Below are positions 9,006-14,917 of a stretch of 14,917 nucleotides of DNA, one piece after another (positions within the stretch are counted from its first letter, which is position 1; every line of letters starts with the position of its first letter). This stretch comes from an uncultured Bacteroidales bacterium (GTDB taxonomy: Bacteria > Bacteroidota > Bacteroidia > Bacteroidales > Muribaculaceae): the NCBI GenBank assembly GCA_947177325.1, contig CAMWUH010000024.1:1-14917 (forward strand), given 5' to 3'. Under the pieces are notes generated by a model, which was not told the DNA's origin, did not search any database, and saw only the letters and a list, made by a program, of their open reading frames with translations. The translations under genes were made by a program, and so were the position numbers.

Positions 9006-9165
9006 GATACACGTGATACACTGATTTCTCCCCTCGGTCTGATACACGCTACACGCTACATGATACATGATACACGATGCATGATACACATGCTTGATAC
9101 AGGTACCTGAAAACAGTGTATCAGTGTATCACGTGTAGCACACTGTGTATCGTGTATCATGTATC
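9006..9165. repeat. GATACAC heptamer array in two orientations
   Basis: On the plus strand GATACAC occurs at 9006 and 9015, and then seven heptamers run without a gap over 9041-9089 (GATACAC, GCTACAC, GCTACAT, GATACAT, GATACAC, GATGCAT, GATACAC). After a short centre containing the palindrome CAGGTACCTG (9100-9109), the complementary heptamer GTGTATC or a variant appears at 9116, 9124, 9133, 9145, 9152 and 9159. The arms give two long perfect inverted matches: 17 bp (9008-9024 with 9121-9137) and 18 bp (9061-9078 with 9149-9166). These two pairings cross, so this is not one simple cruciform. Function is unknown. It lies just downstream of the DUF6194-type gene, whose transcript would run into it. 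Confidence 0.85.
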
Positions 9166-9328
9166 ACCGATTTTATCAATACCGACGGTAATTCCCTCCA
9201 TCCTCCGTTAAGCGGCACAACCTCTTTTCTGTGGCGATTAGAACGGCTGCGCAGCTCAATATGTAGACATATTCTTTACTCAGTTCTTTATCAATTCAAC
9301 CGCCTTTTGCTACAGACCCATACATAGC
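9166..9328. other. Intergenic stretch downstream of the DUF6194-type gene
   Basis: About 160 bp with no gene that I can support. It holds a short inverted repeat AATATGT/ACATATT (9258-9273, 2-nt centre) and a self-complementary GCTGCGCAGC (9247-9256). No T run follows either on the minus strand, so neither is a clear terminator for the upstream gene. Confidence 0.45.
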
Positions 9329-9814
9329 TCATTTGCGTTTTTTAGCTTTTTGTACAGCCAAGCAATAAGATTCTTTTATCAACGGTTTCAATGTAGTTTC
9401 AAAACATTCAGGGGATGGATTCAAAATACTGACCCAACTCATCCATCCATATACAGGATGAGGAATCAGCGTATTTCTCTTAGTGTAATCAAAATTCATA
9501 TCCACAATCCCTCCTTTGGGAGGTCTGGACGGAATATTTCCAAACAACCGGATAAAAGTTTCTTTTTTTACGCCAAAATTCAAGCGAAACACACCCTCTC
9601 TGTTAAGGTCAGAGGACTTATCATTATCTCCATCCTTATTTTTCAGAGTTAAAACATAGGTCCCTCTCTTAAATCTATTATCCGGGTTATAGAATATTCC
9701 GGTCTCTCCCCAACTCTCTACAGTGCAGACGTCAGAGAGGTTGTTTTTGCAGTATTCAATAATTTCTTCAGGCAGCAGAGATTCAGCCAATTCAGTATAG
9801 GGGTTCTTTTCCAT
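9329..9814 (-). CDS. DUF6194-type protein of unknown function
   Basis: The product is a 161-residue, probably cytoplasmic protein with no signal peptide or membrane segment and a lysine-rich tail (KAKKRK). By recall it resembles the DUF6194 family: GVFRLNFGV at 74-82, FG at 91-92, FDYT at 108-111, and the signature PHPVYGWMSWVSILNP at 118-133, followed by a C-terminal helix. The length fits a complete single-domain protein. No biochemical role is known to me for this family and none is proposed. The gene sits alone between rplL and rpoB, after the rplL terminator and with its own -7 element, so it is not part of either neighbouring unit. Its base composition is about 38% G+C over 9481-9660 by my count, against 50% in a rpoB line that I counted, which fits acquisition by transfer. 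The start is the ATG that follows a leader of about 14 nt. Confidence 0.85.
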   Translation of the reverse strand: MEKNPYTELAESLLPEEIIEYCKNNLSDVCTVESWGETGIFYNPDNRFKRGTYVLTLKNKDGDNDKSSDLNREGVFRLNFGVKKETFIRLFGNIPSRPPKGGIVDMNFDYTKRNTLIPHPVYGWMSWVSILNPSPECFETTLKPLIKESYCLAVQKAKKRK

Positions 9815-9833
9815 TGCAGTTTTGTTTTTTCTG

Positions 9834-9864
9834 CAAAGATAAGAATTTATATCAACAATACAGC
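9834..9864 (-). promoter_or_regulatory. Promoter of the DUF6194-type gene
   Basis: On the minus strand TATCTTTG (9841-9834) matches the Bacteroidota -7 element TANNTTTG exactly. The -33 region, 19 nt further upstream, reads GCTG and is a poor match to TTTG. The predicted start is about 9827-9829, leaving a leader of about 14 nt that is A-rich and lacks a Shine-Dalgarno sequence. Confidence 0.55.
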
Positions 9865-9899
9865 TTTTTTACTATGCGCCCGGTTTTTTACTATGCGCC
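9865..9899. repeat. Tandem direct repeat, two 16-bp copies
   Basis: TTTTTTACTATGCGCC occurs twice, at 9865-9880 and 9884-9899, with a 19-bp period. It lies just upstream of the -7 element of the DUF6194-type gene. It could be an operator pair, or simply a slippage duplication near an insertion boundary. Confidence 0.7.
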
Positions 9900-9940
9900 G
9901 TTTTTACAAAGAATATAAAGTTTGTTTTTTACAAGCATAT

Positions 9941-9981
9941 TAAAAGAAGAGAAACCATTCGCGAATGAATGATTTCTCTTC
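9941..9981 (-). terminator. Strong intrinsic terminator after rplL
   Basis: On the minus strand GAAGAGAAA (9981-9973) pairs perfectly with TTTCTCTTC (9954-9946), and an inner CATTC/GAATG helix extends the hairpin. TTTTA follows directly. It lies 84 nt after the rplL stop and should end the rplKAJL transcript before rpoB. Confidence 0.8.
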
Positions 9982-10065
9982 AAGTTATTTTTGAGCTATA
10001 ACTGCGTTGAGGGAGCAAAGCTCGATCAAGCGCGGTTAATAGTCAAGTTGCTGATGGGGCTTGTA

Positions 10066-10440
10066 TTATTTGAGCTCAACTTCAGCACCGGCTTCTTCGA
10101 GTTGTTTTTTGAGGCCTTCAGCGTCGGCTTTAGCGAGACCTTCTTTAACAACTGAGGGTGCACCGTCAACGAGTTCTTTAGCTTCTTTCAAGCCAAGACC
10201 TGTGAGTTCTTTAACGAGTTTCACAACGCCGAGTTTAGATGCGCCGGCGTTTTTGAGTACTACGTCGAAAGAAGATTTTTCTTCAGCGGCGGGAGCACCG
10301 GCAGCGGGGCCGGCAGCAACTGCTACTGCTGCAGCAGCGGGTTCGATGCCATATTCTTCTTTGAGGATTTGAGCCAGTTCGTTTACTTCTTTAACAGTGA
10401 GGTTAACGAGTTGTTCTGCAAAAGCTTTTAAATCTGCCAT
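10066..10440 (-). CDS. rplL: Large ribosomal subunit protein L7/L12
   Basis: This 124-residue acidic stalk protein of the 50S subunit is present in several copies and recruits and activates translational GTPases such as EF-Tu. The sequence shows the N-terminal dimerisation helices (about 1-30), an Ala/Gly/Pro-rich flexible hinge at about 34-53, and the C-terminal factor-binding domain (KSSFDVVLKNAGASKLGVVK, then ELTGLGLKEAKELVDGAPS). The length is typical of the family. The start is MADLKAFAEQ. It follows rplJ, its binding partner on the ribosome, after 38 bp. It is the last ribosomal protein gene before a strong terminator, so the usual readthrough into rpoB appears to be blocked here. Confidence 0.98.
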   Translation of the reverse strand: MADLKAFAEQLVNLTVKEVNELAQILKEEYGIEPAAAAVAVAAGPAAGAPAAEEKSSFDVVLKNAGASKLGVVKLVKELTGLGLKEAKELVDGAPSVVKEGLAKADAEGLKKQLEEAGAEVELK

Positions 10441-10478
10441 TTTAGTATGATTTTTGTAGTTTGATTTTCTTTGAAATA

Positions 10479-11000
10479 TTATTCTTTGTTAGCGAGTGTC
10501 TCAAGCACACCGTGGATAGTGTTTGCACCTGATTGAAGTGCAGAAACAACGGTTTTTGCGGGAGATTGGAGAAGTGCAACAACTTCGGCGATGAGTTCGT
10601 TTTTGCTCTTGATAGCGCAAAGAGCTTCGAGCTGGTTTTCGCCAACGTAGATAGATTCTTCAACGTAAGCTGCTTTGAGGCGGGGAAGGGGTTGATCCTT
10701 CTTCTGCATCTTCTTGAGAAGTTTAGCAGGAGCATTGCCGACATTCGAGCAGAGCAACGAGGTCGACCCTTTCAACGAAGGATAAAGTTCAGAGAAGTCG
10801 AAGTCGAGGGTTTCGAGCGCTTTGTGAAGGAGCGTGTTTTTAACAACAACGAGTTTGATGTCGTCGTTGAAACAAGCGCGACGCAATTCGCTGGTAGCCT
10901 CAGCATCCAACCCTGCGGTTTCAGCGAGGTAGAAGCAAGAATAGCCTTTGAGCGTTTCTGCTATCTGGTCAATGATTAATGATTTATCTTCCTTTTTCAT
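10479..11000 (-). CDS. rplJ: Large ribosomal subunit protein L10
   Basis: This 173-residue protein anchors L7/L12 dimers to 23S rRNA at the stalk base. The N-terminal rRNA-binding domain is visible (MKKEDKSLIIDQIAETLKGY, with VVVKNTLLHKALE near 51-63). The C-terminal helix that binds L7/L12 dimers is at about 150-170 (TVVSALQSGANTIHGVLETL). The length is normal. It lies 21 bp after rplA and 38 bp before rplL. In E. coli the L10-L12 complex represses a leader in front of rplJ. The 21-bp gap here has no room for such a leader, so control probably comes from upstream of rplK. Confidence 0.97.
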   Translation of the reverse strand: MKKEDKSLIIDQIAETLKGYSCFYLAETAGLDAEATSELRRACFNDDIKLVVVKNTLLHKALETLDFDFSELYPSLKGSTSLLCSNVGNAPAKLLKKMQKKDQPLPRLKAAYVEESIYVGENQLEALCAIKSKNELIAEVVALLQSPAKTVVSALQSGANTIHGVLETLANKE

Positions 11001-11021
11001 CGTGATTTCTGTCGTTAAAGA

Positions 11022-11717
11022 TTATTCGTCAACAGTCTTGGTGTCAACTTTAACACCGGGCGACATTGTGCTTGAAAGATAAATGCTCTTGATATATGTA
11101 CCTTTAGCTGCAGCAGGTTTCAGTTTAATCAAGGTGTTGATAAACTCGCGGGCATTTTCTTTCATTTGCTCGGGAGTGAACGACACTTTACCGATTGAAG
11201 AGTGAACGATACCGTTTTTGTCAACTTTGAAGTCGATTTTACCTTTTTTCACTTCTTCAACAGCTTTTGCAACGTCGACAGTTACTGTGCCGCTTTTGGG
11301 GTTAGGCATCAAGCCGCGGGGACCGAGCACACGGCCCAGAGCACCGATTTTACCCATGATAGCGGGTTGAGTGATGATAACGTCGATGTCGGTCCAGCCA
11401 CCTTTGATTTTTTCGATATATTCATCGAGGCCAACGTAGTCAGCACCGGCTGCTTTAGCAGCAGCTTCAGCATCAGGATTACAGAGAACAAGCACTTTCA
11501 CTTGCTTGCCGGTACCGTGGGGGAGAGTAACCACGCCACGAACCATTTGATTAGCTTTACGAGGGTCAACGCCGAGACGTACATCGATATCTAAAGAAGC
11601 GTCAAATTTGGTGAAAGTAATTTCTTTCACTTTTTCAGCTGCTTCCGCAAGAGAGTATTGTTTCCCGGGCTCAATCTTCTCTAAAGCTAACTTTTGATTT
11701 TTTGTAAGTTTACCCAT
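11022..11717 (-). CDS. rplA: Large ribosomal subunit protein L1
   Basis: This 231-residue protein forms the L1 stalk at the E site and takes part in release of deacylated tRNA. In many bacteria it also represses the rplKA mRNA. The family signature GKIGALGRVLGPRGLMPNPK lies at 122-141. The domain I sequences flank the central domain II, and the conserved TMSPGVKVD is near the C terminus. The length is typical. It starts at MGKLTKNQKL, 14 bp after the rplK stop, so the two genes are very likely translated from one mRNA. The candidate L1 binding structure would be the leader upstream of rplK. Confidence 0.98.
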   Translation of the reverse strand: MGKLTKNQKLALEKIEPGKQYSLAEAAEKVKEITFTKFDASLDIDVRLGVDPRKANQMVRGVVTLPHGTGKQVKVLVLCNPDAEAAAKAAGADYVGLDEYIEKIKGGWTDIDVIITQPAIMGKIGALGRVLGPRGLMPNPKSGTVTVDVAKAVEEVKKGKIDFKVDKNGIVHSSIGKVSFTPEQMKENAREFINTLIKLKPAAAKGTYIKSIYLSSTMSPGVKVDTKTVDE

Positions 11718-11731
11718 TGTAATAGAAGATT

Positions 11732-12175
11732 TTAGTTGTTTTCAGGGAAAGCCCCTTTTACGGTGATACCCATACTTCTGGCTGTGCCGGCAACCATACG
11801 CATTGCCGAGTCCAAAGTAAAACAGTTCAAATCGGGCATTTTGTCTTCTGCAATTGCCTTCACTTGCTCCCAAGTAATTTCAGCCACTTTGTTACGGTTA
11901 GGCTGTGCAGAACCGCTCTTCTTTTTAGATACTTCGAGGAGCTGGATTGCAACCGGGGGAGTCTTGACAACGAAGTCAAAGCTCTTGTCGGTGTAATAGG
12001 TGATTACAACCGGAAGCACTTTGCCTGCTTTGTCTTGAGTGCGGGCATTGAATTGCTTGCAAAACTCCATGATGTTAATACCCTTAGAACCCAAAGCGGG
12101 ACCTACGGGAGGCGAGGGATTGGCTGCGCCGCCTTTAATCTGCAATTTGATCTGTCCAGCAATTTCTTTAGCCAT
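11732..12175 (-). CDS. rplK: Large ribosomal subunit protein L11
   Basis: This 147-residue protein of the GTPase-associated centre binds 23S rRNA together with L10 and is needed for the stringent response through RelA/Rel. It shows the proline-rich N-terminal motif PPVGPALG (22-29) and the C-terminal RNA-binding domain with LDSAMRMVAGTARSMGI (121-137). The start was chosen at MAKEIAGQIK. A longer in-frame reading begins 25 codons upstream, but those residues show no similarity to L11 and fall in the leader. The length then agrees with the family (about 141-147). It follows a 214-bp gap after nusG that holds a structured leader. Confidence 0.97.
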   Translation of the reverse strand: MAKEIAGQIKLQIKGGAANPSPPVGPALGSKGINIMEFCKQFNARTQDKAGKVLPVVITYYTDKSFDFVVKTPPVAIQLLEVSKKKSGSAQPNRNKVAEITWEQVKAIAEDKMPDLNCFTLDSAMRMVAGTARSMGITVKGAFPENN

Positions 12176-12350
12176 TGTAATTAATTTAATTGATTTGTGT
12201 GTTACACATAAAATAACGTCAACCGATTGTGCCGTCAACGTCGTGTCCAACCTTTAGGGCGCTTTCAGCGGGACTCCTTCTGATTTGCCAATGAATGAGC
12301 CGAAGGTCGTAACCACTTCGGTGCTTCAAAATCAGCAGGGCCTGTAAACG
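12176..12350 (-). promoter_or_regulatory. Structured leader before rplK, possible L1-binding autoregulatory RNA
   Basis: The nusG-rplK gap contains a nested structure on the minus strand. A 7-bp outer stem CTGATTT/AAATCAG (12329-12335 with 12280-12286) encloses a hairpin CCGAAG/CTTCGG (12300-12321) whose arms can also pair as CCGAA plus GGT/ACC with a two-base bulge. A small CGCT/AGCG hairpin follows at 12260-12270, and the heptamer CGTCAAC occurs twice (12217-12223 and 12233-12239). L1 is known to repress rplK-rplA by binding a leader that mimics its 23S rRNA site. Location and asymmetric hairpin fit this, but I cannot confirm the L1 motif itself. Confidence 0.45.
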
Positions 12351-12382
12351 CAAAGATTGGATGCAACTACGGCTGCAACCAA
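12351..12382 (-). promoter_or_regulatory. Possible promoter for rplKAJL
   Basis: On the minus strand TTG (12382-12380) is followed after 21 nt by AATCTTTG (12358-12351), one base away from the Bacteroidota -7 element TANNTTTG. It lies just past the nusG stop and would start the rplK leader. The match is imperfect, so readthrough from nusG may be the main source. Confidence 0.3.
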
Positions 12383-12389
12383 TTGAGCA

Positions 12390-12953
12390 TCATTCACGCT
12401 CTACTTGCGAATTTTCCAACTCCAAAGGAGTTTTCCTTCCAAAAATTGCTACCTCTACCTTGAGCTTCTTTCTTTCGGGGTACACCTCAATTACTTCGGC
12501 GCTAAACCCGTTGAAGGGGCCGTCGGTAACCTTCACTTTCTCGCCTACAATGTAAACCACGCCATCTTCTTCGGCAATTTCGTTGATTTCATCAGCTTTG
12601 CCCAGCATGCGCATGACTTCGCTTTCGCGGAGCGCTTCAGGTTTTGCATCCTTGCCGCGTCCTTTCAGGAAGTCGATAACGTTGGTGGTGTTGCGAAGCA
12701 AGTGCATCACTTCACCTTGCAGGTCAGCTTCAATGAAAACATAGCCGGAGTAGAGGTTACGCTCCTTAATTACCTTTTTACCGTTTTTAACAGTGAGGAC
12801 TTTCTCAGTAGGGATGATTACTTGAAAAAGATAGTTGCCCAAGTCAGTGTTGCGCATTTGAGCGTCGAGCACTTCCTTGACTTTAGCTTCTTTGCCTGAA
12901 ATGGCTCGAAGCACATACCATCCTCTTTTAGATTTCTCTTTAGTAACTTCCAT
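12390..12953 (-). CDS. nusG: Transcription termination/antitermination factor NusG
   Basis: This 187-residue factor binds the RNA polymerase clamp and, through its KOW domain, Rho or the ribosomal protein S10. The NGN domain starts with GWYVLRAISGKEAKVKE (11-27) and includes NLYSGYVFIEAD (66-77). The KOW domain contains GEKVKVTDGPFNGF (137-150) and ends with the conserved IFGRKTPLELE. It is the housekeeping paralogue rather than a specialised UpxY/RfaH type: it lies next to secE in the classical secE-nusG-rplK order. The spacer from secE is 101 bp. Confidence 0.95.
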   Translation of the reverse strand: MEVTKEKSKRGWYVLRAISGKEAKVKEVLDAQMRNTDLGNYLFQVIIPTEKVLTVKNGKKVIKERNLYSGYVFIEADLQGEVMHLLRNTTNVIDFLKGRGKDAKPEALRESEVMRMLGKADEINEIAEEDGVVYIVGEKVKVTDGPFNGFSAEVIEVYPERKKLKVEVAIFGRKTPLELENSQVERE

Positions 12954-13054
12954 GACTGCGTCAGTTAGTCGATCGATAGTTAATAATTGGTTACTTGGGT
13001 TAATTGCGGTTGATAACCGGCAGTGAACAATGTTGACTTAAAAGCTCGGGGAGT

Positions 13055-13243
13055 TTAGTAGATAAACTCGGTGATTGTTTTGAACACCCAATCGATCAAA
13101 AAGATTATCGCAGCGATAATCACGGAAGCAAGCATGACGATCAGAGAGCTCTTAACAACCTGCTTTTTGGTTGGCCAAGATGTCTTATAACGAAGTTCGT
13201 CGTAAGACTCCTCAATATTCGTAAGTATTTTTAATTTTTTCAT
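13055..13243 (-). CDS. secE: Protein translocase subunit SecE
   Basis: This 62-residue small inner-membrane subunit clamps SecY in the SecYEG channel. It has a short amphipathic N-terminal segment, the conserved TSWPTKKQ (21-28) and a single transmembrane helix at about 32-50, as in other one-helix SecE proteins. The start was set at MKKLKILTNI. A longer reading begins 15 codons upstream but those codons lie partly inside the tRNA-Trp gene. It begins 15 bp after the tRNA, so both are likely cut from one precursor transcript. Confidence 0.93.
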   Translation of the reverse strand: MKKLKILTNIEESYDELRYKTSWPTKKQVVKSSLIVMLASVIIAAIIFLIDWVFKTITEFIY

Positions 13244-13258
13244 TTTCTTTGTAATTAG

Positions 13259-13331
13259 CACGGGAAGAGAGGCTCGAACTCCCGACACCTGGTTTTGGAG
13301 ACCAGTGCTCTACCAACTGAGCTATTCCCGT
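13259..13331 (-). tRNA. tRNA-Trp (anticodon CCA)
   Basis: The cloverleaf is complete: acceptor ACGGGAA/TTCCCGT, D arm GCTC...GAGC, anticodon stem CTGGT/ACCAG with loop CTCCAAA (anticodon CCA), T arm GGGAG/CTCTC with loop TTCGAGC, and discriminator G. The 3' CCA is not encoded (CTA follows). It sits between tuf and secE, an order shared with many bacteria. Confidence 0.95.
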
Positions 13332-13337
13332 GTTTAA

Positions 13338-13389
13338 GATGCAGCTCCCCGCTTTTGGCGTTATCCACTTCAAGGGGTGGAGCTGCATC
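13338..13389 (-). other. Long hairpin between tuf and tRNA-Trp
   Basis: An 11-bp perfect inverted repeat, GATGCAGCTCC (13338-13348) with GGAGCTGCATC (13379-13389), closes a 30-nt interior that also has a short CGC/GCG hairpin. An alternative pairing uses four G-C pairs and a 3-nt bulge. No T run follows on the minus strand. It is probably an RNase processing site that frees tRNA-Trp and fixes the tuf mRNA end, or a partial terminator. Confidence 0.65.
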
Positions 13390-13413
13390 AAGGGTTTATC
13401 TCAAGACTAAGTA

Positions 13414-14598
13414 TTAGTCGAGGATTTCAGTGATTTGACCTGAGCCTACAGTGCGGCCGCCTTCACGGATAGCGAAGCGAAGACCTTGGTCGCAAGCTAC
13501 GGGGTTGATAAGCTCAACGATGATCTCAACGTGGTCACCGGGCATTACCATTTCAACGCCTTCGGGAAGAGTGATTTCACCGGTAACGTCGAGTGTACGG
13601 ATGTAGAACTGAGGACGATAGTGGTTGTGGAAGGGAGTGTGACGGCCACCTTCTTCTTTCTTCAAGATATAAACTGAAGCTTTGAATTTAGAGTGGGGTT
13701 TAACAACACCGGGGTGGCAGATAACCATACCGCGTTTGATATCTTTTTTGTCGATACCGCGGAGGAGGAGACCTACGTTGTCACCGGCTTCACCTTGGTC
13801 GAGGAGTTTGCGGAACATTTCAACACCGGTAACGGTTGATTTCATGTCAGCACCAAGACCCATGATTTGAACTTCGTCACCTACTTTAACAACGCCGGTT
13901 TCGATACGACCGGTTGCTACAGTACCACGACCGGTGATAGAGAATACGTCTTCAACAGGCATCAAGAAGGGTTTGTCAACGTCGCGGGGAGGCAGGGGAA
14001 TCCAGTTGTCAACTGCTTCCATGAGTTCCATAACTTTAGCTTCCCATTCGGGTTCGCCGTTGAGGGCGCCGAGAGCTGAACCTCGGATGATGGGAGTTTC
14101 GTCGCCATCATATTCGTAAGCTGAAAGGAGCTCACGCATTTCCATTTCAACGAGTTCGAGCATTTCTTCGTCGTCAACCATATCGCATTTGTTAAGGAAT
14201 ACAACGATACGGGGAACGTTTACCTGACGAGCGAGAAGGATGTGTTCGCGAGTTTGGGGCATGGGACCGTCAGTTGCAGCAACTACGATGATAGCACCGT
14301 CCATTTGAGCTGCACCGGTTACCATGTTTTTAACGTAGTCAGCGTGGCCGGGGCAGTCTACGTGAGCGTAGTGACGGTTAGCTGTTTCGTATTCTACGTG
14401 AGCGGTGTTGATAGTGATACCGCGTTCTTTTTCTTCGGGAGCGTTGTCGATCTGGTCGAATGATTTTACTTCCGAAAGACCTGCTTTAGCCAATACGGTT
14501 GTGATGGCAGCGGTCAAAGTTGTTTTACCGTGGTCAACGTGGCCGATAGTACCAATGTTAACGTGGGGTTTGGTTCTTTCGAATTTCTCTTTAGCCAT
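13414..14598 (-). CDS. tuf: Elongation factor Tu
   Basis: This 394-residue GTPase carries aminoacyl-tRNA to the ribosomal A site. The G-domain motifs are all intact: GHVDHGKT (19-26), RGITIN (59-64, effector region), DCPGH (81-85, with His85 the catalytic histidine equivalent), NKCD (136-139) and SAL (174-176). Domains 2 and 3 follow, with the tRNA-binding region GGRHTPFHNHYRPQFYIRT. The length is typical of EF-Tu (about 394). It starts at MAKEKFERTK. It lies between tRNA-Thr and tRNA-Trp, an arrangement like the E. coli thrU-tyrU-glyT-thrT-tufB locus. The spacer to tRNA-Thr is 99 bp. Confidence 0.99.
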   Translation of the reverse strand: MAKEKFERTKPHVNIGTIGHVDHGKTTLTAAITTVLAKAGLSEVKSFDQIDNAPEEKERGITINTAHVEYETANRHYAHVDCPGHADYVKNMVTGAAQMDGAIIVVAATDGPMPQTREHILLARQVNVPRIVVFLNKCDMVDDEEMLELVEMEMRELLSAYEYDGDETPIIRGSALGALNGEPEWEAKVMELMEAVDNWIPLPPRDVDKPFLMPVEDVFSITGRGTVATGRIETGVVKVGDEVQIMGLGADMKSTVTGVEMFRKLLDQGEAGDNVGLLLRGIDKKDIKRGMVICHPGVVKPHSKFKASVYILKKEEGGRHTPFHNHYRPQFYIRTLDVTGEITLPEGVEMVMPGDHVEIIVELINPVACDQGLRFAIREGGRTVGSGQITEILD

Positions 14599-14697
14599 AA
14601 CTTTGCTATTATTTGATTGGATGATTAACTTTCAACAACATGCCTCGACACCGCAGGGCGCTATCGTGGCTATCAAAATTGTTAATTTGAAATGTTT

Positions 14698-14772
<75 letters not shown>

Positions 14773-14862
14773 ATTGATTCAGGTTGTCGAGGCGGTTGAG
14801 CCGGCTATATTGAATCGTTTTGTGATTTCAATAAGGCTATTAGACAACGAAAGCCTCTCAAC

Positions 14863-14917
14863 TGGAGCGGAAGACGAGGCTCAAACTCGCGACCCTCAGC
14901 TTGGAAGGCTGATGCTC
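14863..14917 (-). tRNA. tRNA-Gly (anticodon TCC), 3' part
   Basis: The window edge cuts the 5' acceptor and D arm. Seen are the anticodon stem TCAGC/GCTGA with loop CTTCCAA (anticodon TCC), the T arm GCGAG/CTCGT, the 3' acceptor strand, discriminator T and encoded CCA. It lies 90 bp upstream of tRNA-Thr, as glyT lies before thrT in E. coli. Confidence 0.9.

Noticed and set aside
8904..9089. A 61-codon minus-strand frame starting MYHASCIMYHVACS
   Set aside because: The N-terminal half is only the translated heptamer repeats and the rest resembles nothing. Repeats of this type open frames by chance.
9006..9165. CRISPR array or insertion-sequence terminal repeats
   Set aside because: The units are 7 bp with no unique spacers, no cas genes are present, and no transposase lies between or beside the arms.
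9145..9327. A 60-codon plus-strand frame next to the repeat array
   Set aside because: It begins inside the repeat array, and shows no family signature. I could not exclude a degraded gene fragment but have no support for one.
9350..9652. A 100-codon plus-strand frame
   Set aside because: It is antisense to the DUF6194-type gene, which has the recognisable motifs and a promoter on the minus strand.
12176..12250. A 25-codon N-terminal extension of L11
   Set aside because: L11 proteins begin at the MAKEIAGQIK-type sequence; the extra codons lie in the leader and have no family similarity.
13004..13024. Small hairpin in the secE-nusG spacer
   Set aside because: The stem is short with a 3-nt loop and a bulge, and no T run follows, so a terminator cannot be supported.
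13244..13288. A 15-codon N-terminal extension of SecE
   Set aside because: These codons overlap the tRNA-Trp gene; the downstream ATG gives a normal single-helix SecE.

Overview
This window is the tuf–secE–nusG–rplKAJL–rpoBC chromosomal block of a member of the Bacteroidota, most likely Bacteroidales. The family cannot be fixed from sequence alone, although the RNA polymerase and ribosomal proteins look Bacteroidales-like. The assignment rests on the protein sequences, on two promoter -7 elements that match the Bacteroidota consensus TANNTTTG, and on start codons that mostly lack Shine-Dalgarno sequences and have A/T-rich leaders. Every gene I support is on the minus strand, so transcription runs from high to low coordinates.

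Layout in transcription order: tRNA-Gly(TCC), cut by the window edge; tRNA-Thr(GGT); tuf (EF-Tu); a long hairpin; tRNA-Trp(CCA); secE; nusG; a structured leader that looks like an L11/L1-type autoregulatory leader; rplK, rplA, rplJ and rplL; a strong intrinsic terminator; an isolated 161-residue gene of the DUF6194 type with its own promoter; an array of GATACAC-type heptamers in both orientations; a strong Bacteroidota promoter; a leader of about 390 nt with several stem-loops; rpoB; a spacer with a GC-rich hairpin; rpoC; and a terminator.

The genes supply protein synthesis (EF-Tu, three tRNAs, L11, L1, L10, L7/L12), protein export (SecE), transcription elongation control (NusG) and the two large catalytic subunits of RNA polymerase. 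This is ordinary housekeeping content in a classical order.

The unusual part is roughly 9.98 kb down to 8.33 kb. In the textbook rplJL-rpoBC operon, rplL and rpoB are close neighbours and share transcripts. Here they are about 1.7 kb apart, separated by a terminator, an A+T-rich accessory gene and a repeat array, and rpoB has its own promoter and long leader. The sequence therefore suggests that ribosomal stalk protein and RNA polymerase expression are uncoupled in this lineage, with rpoBC possibly controlled by its leader RNA. I saw no complete mobile element, CRISPR array, rRNA or defence system.
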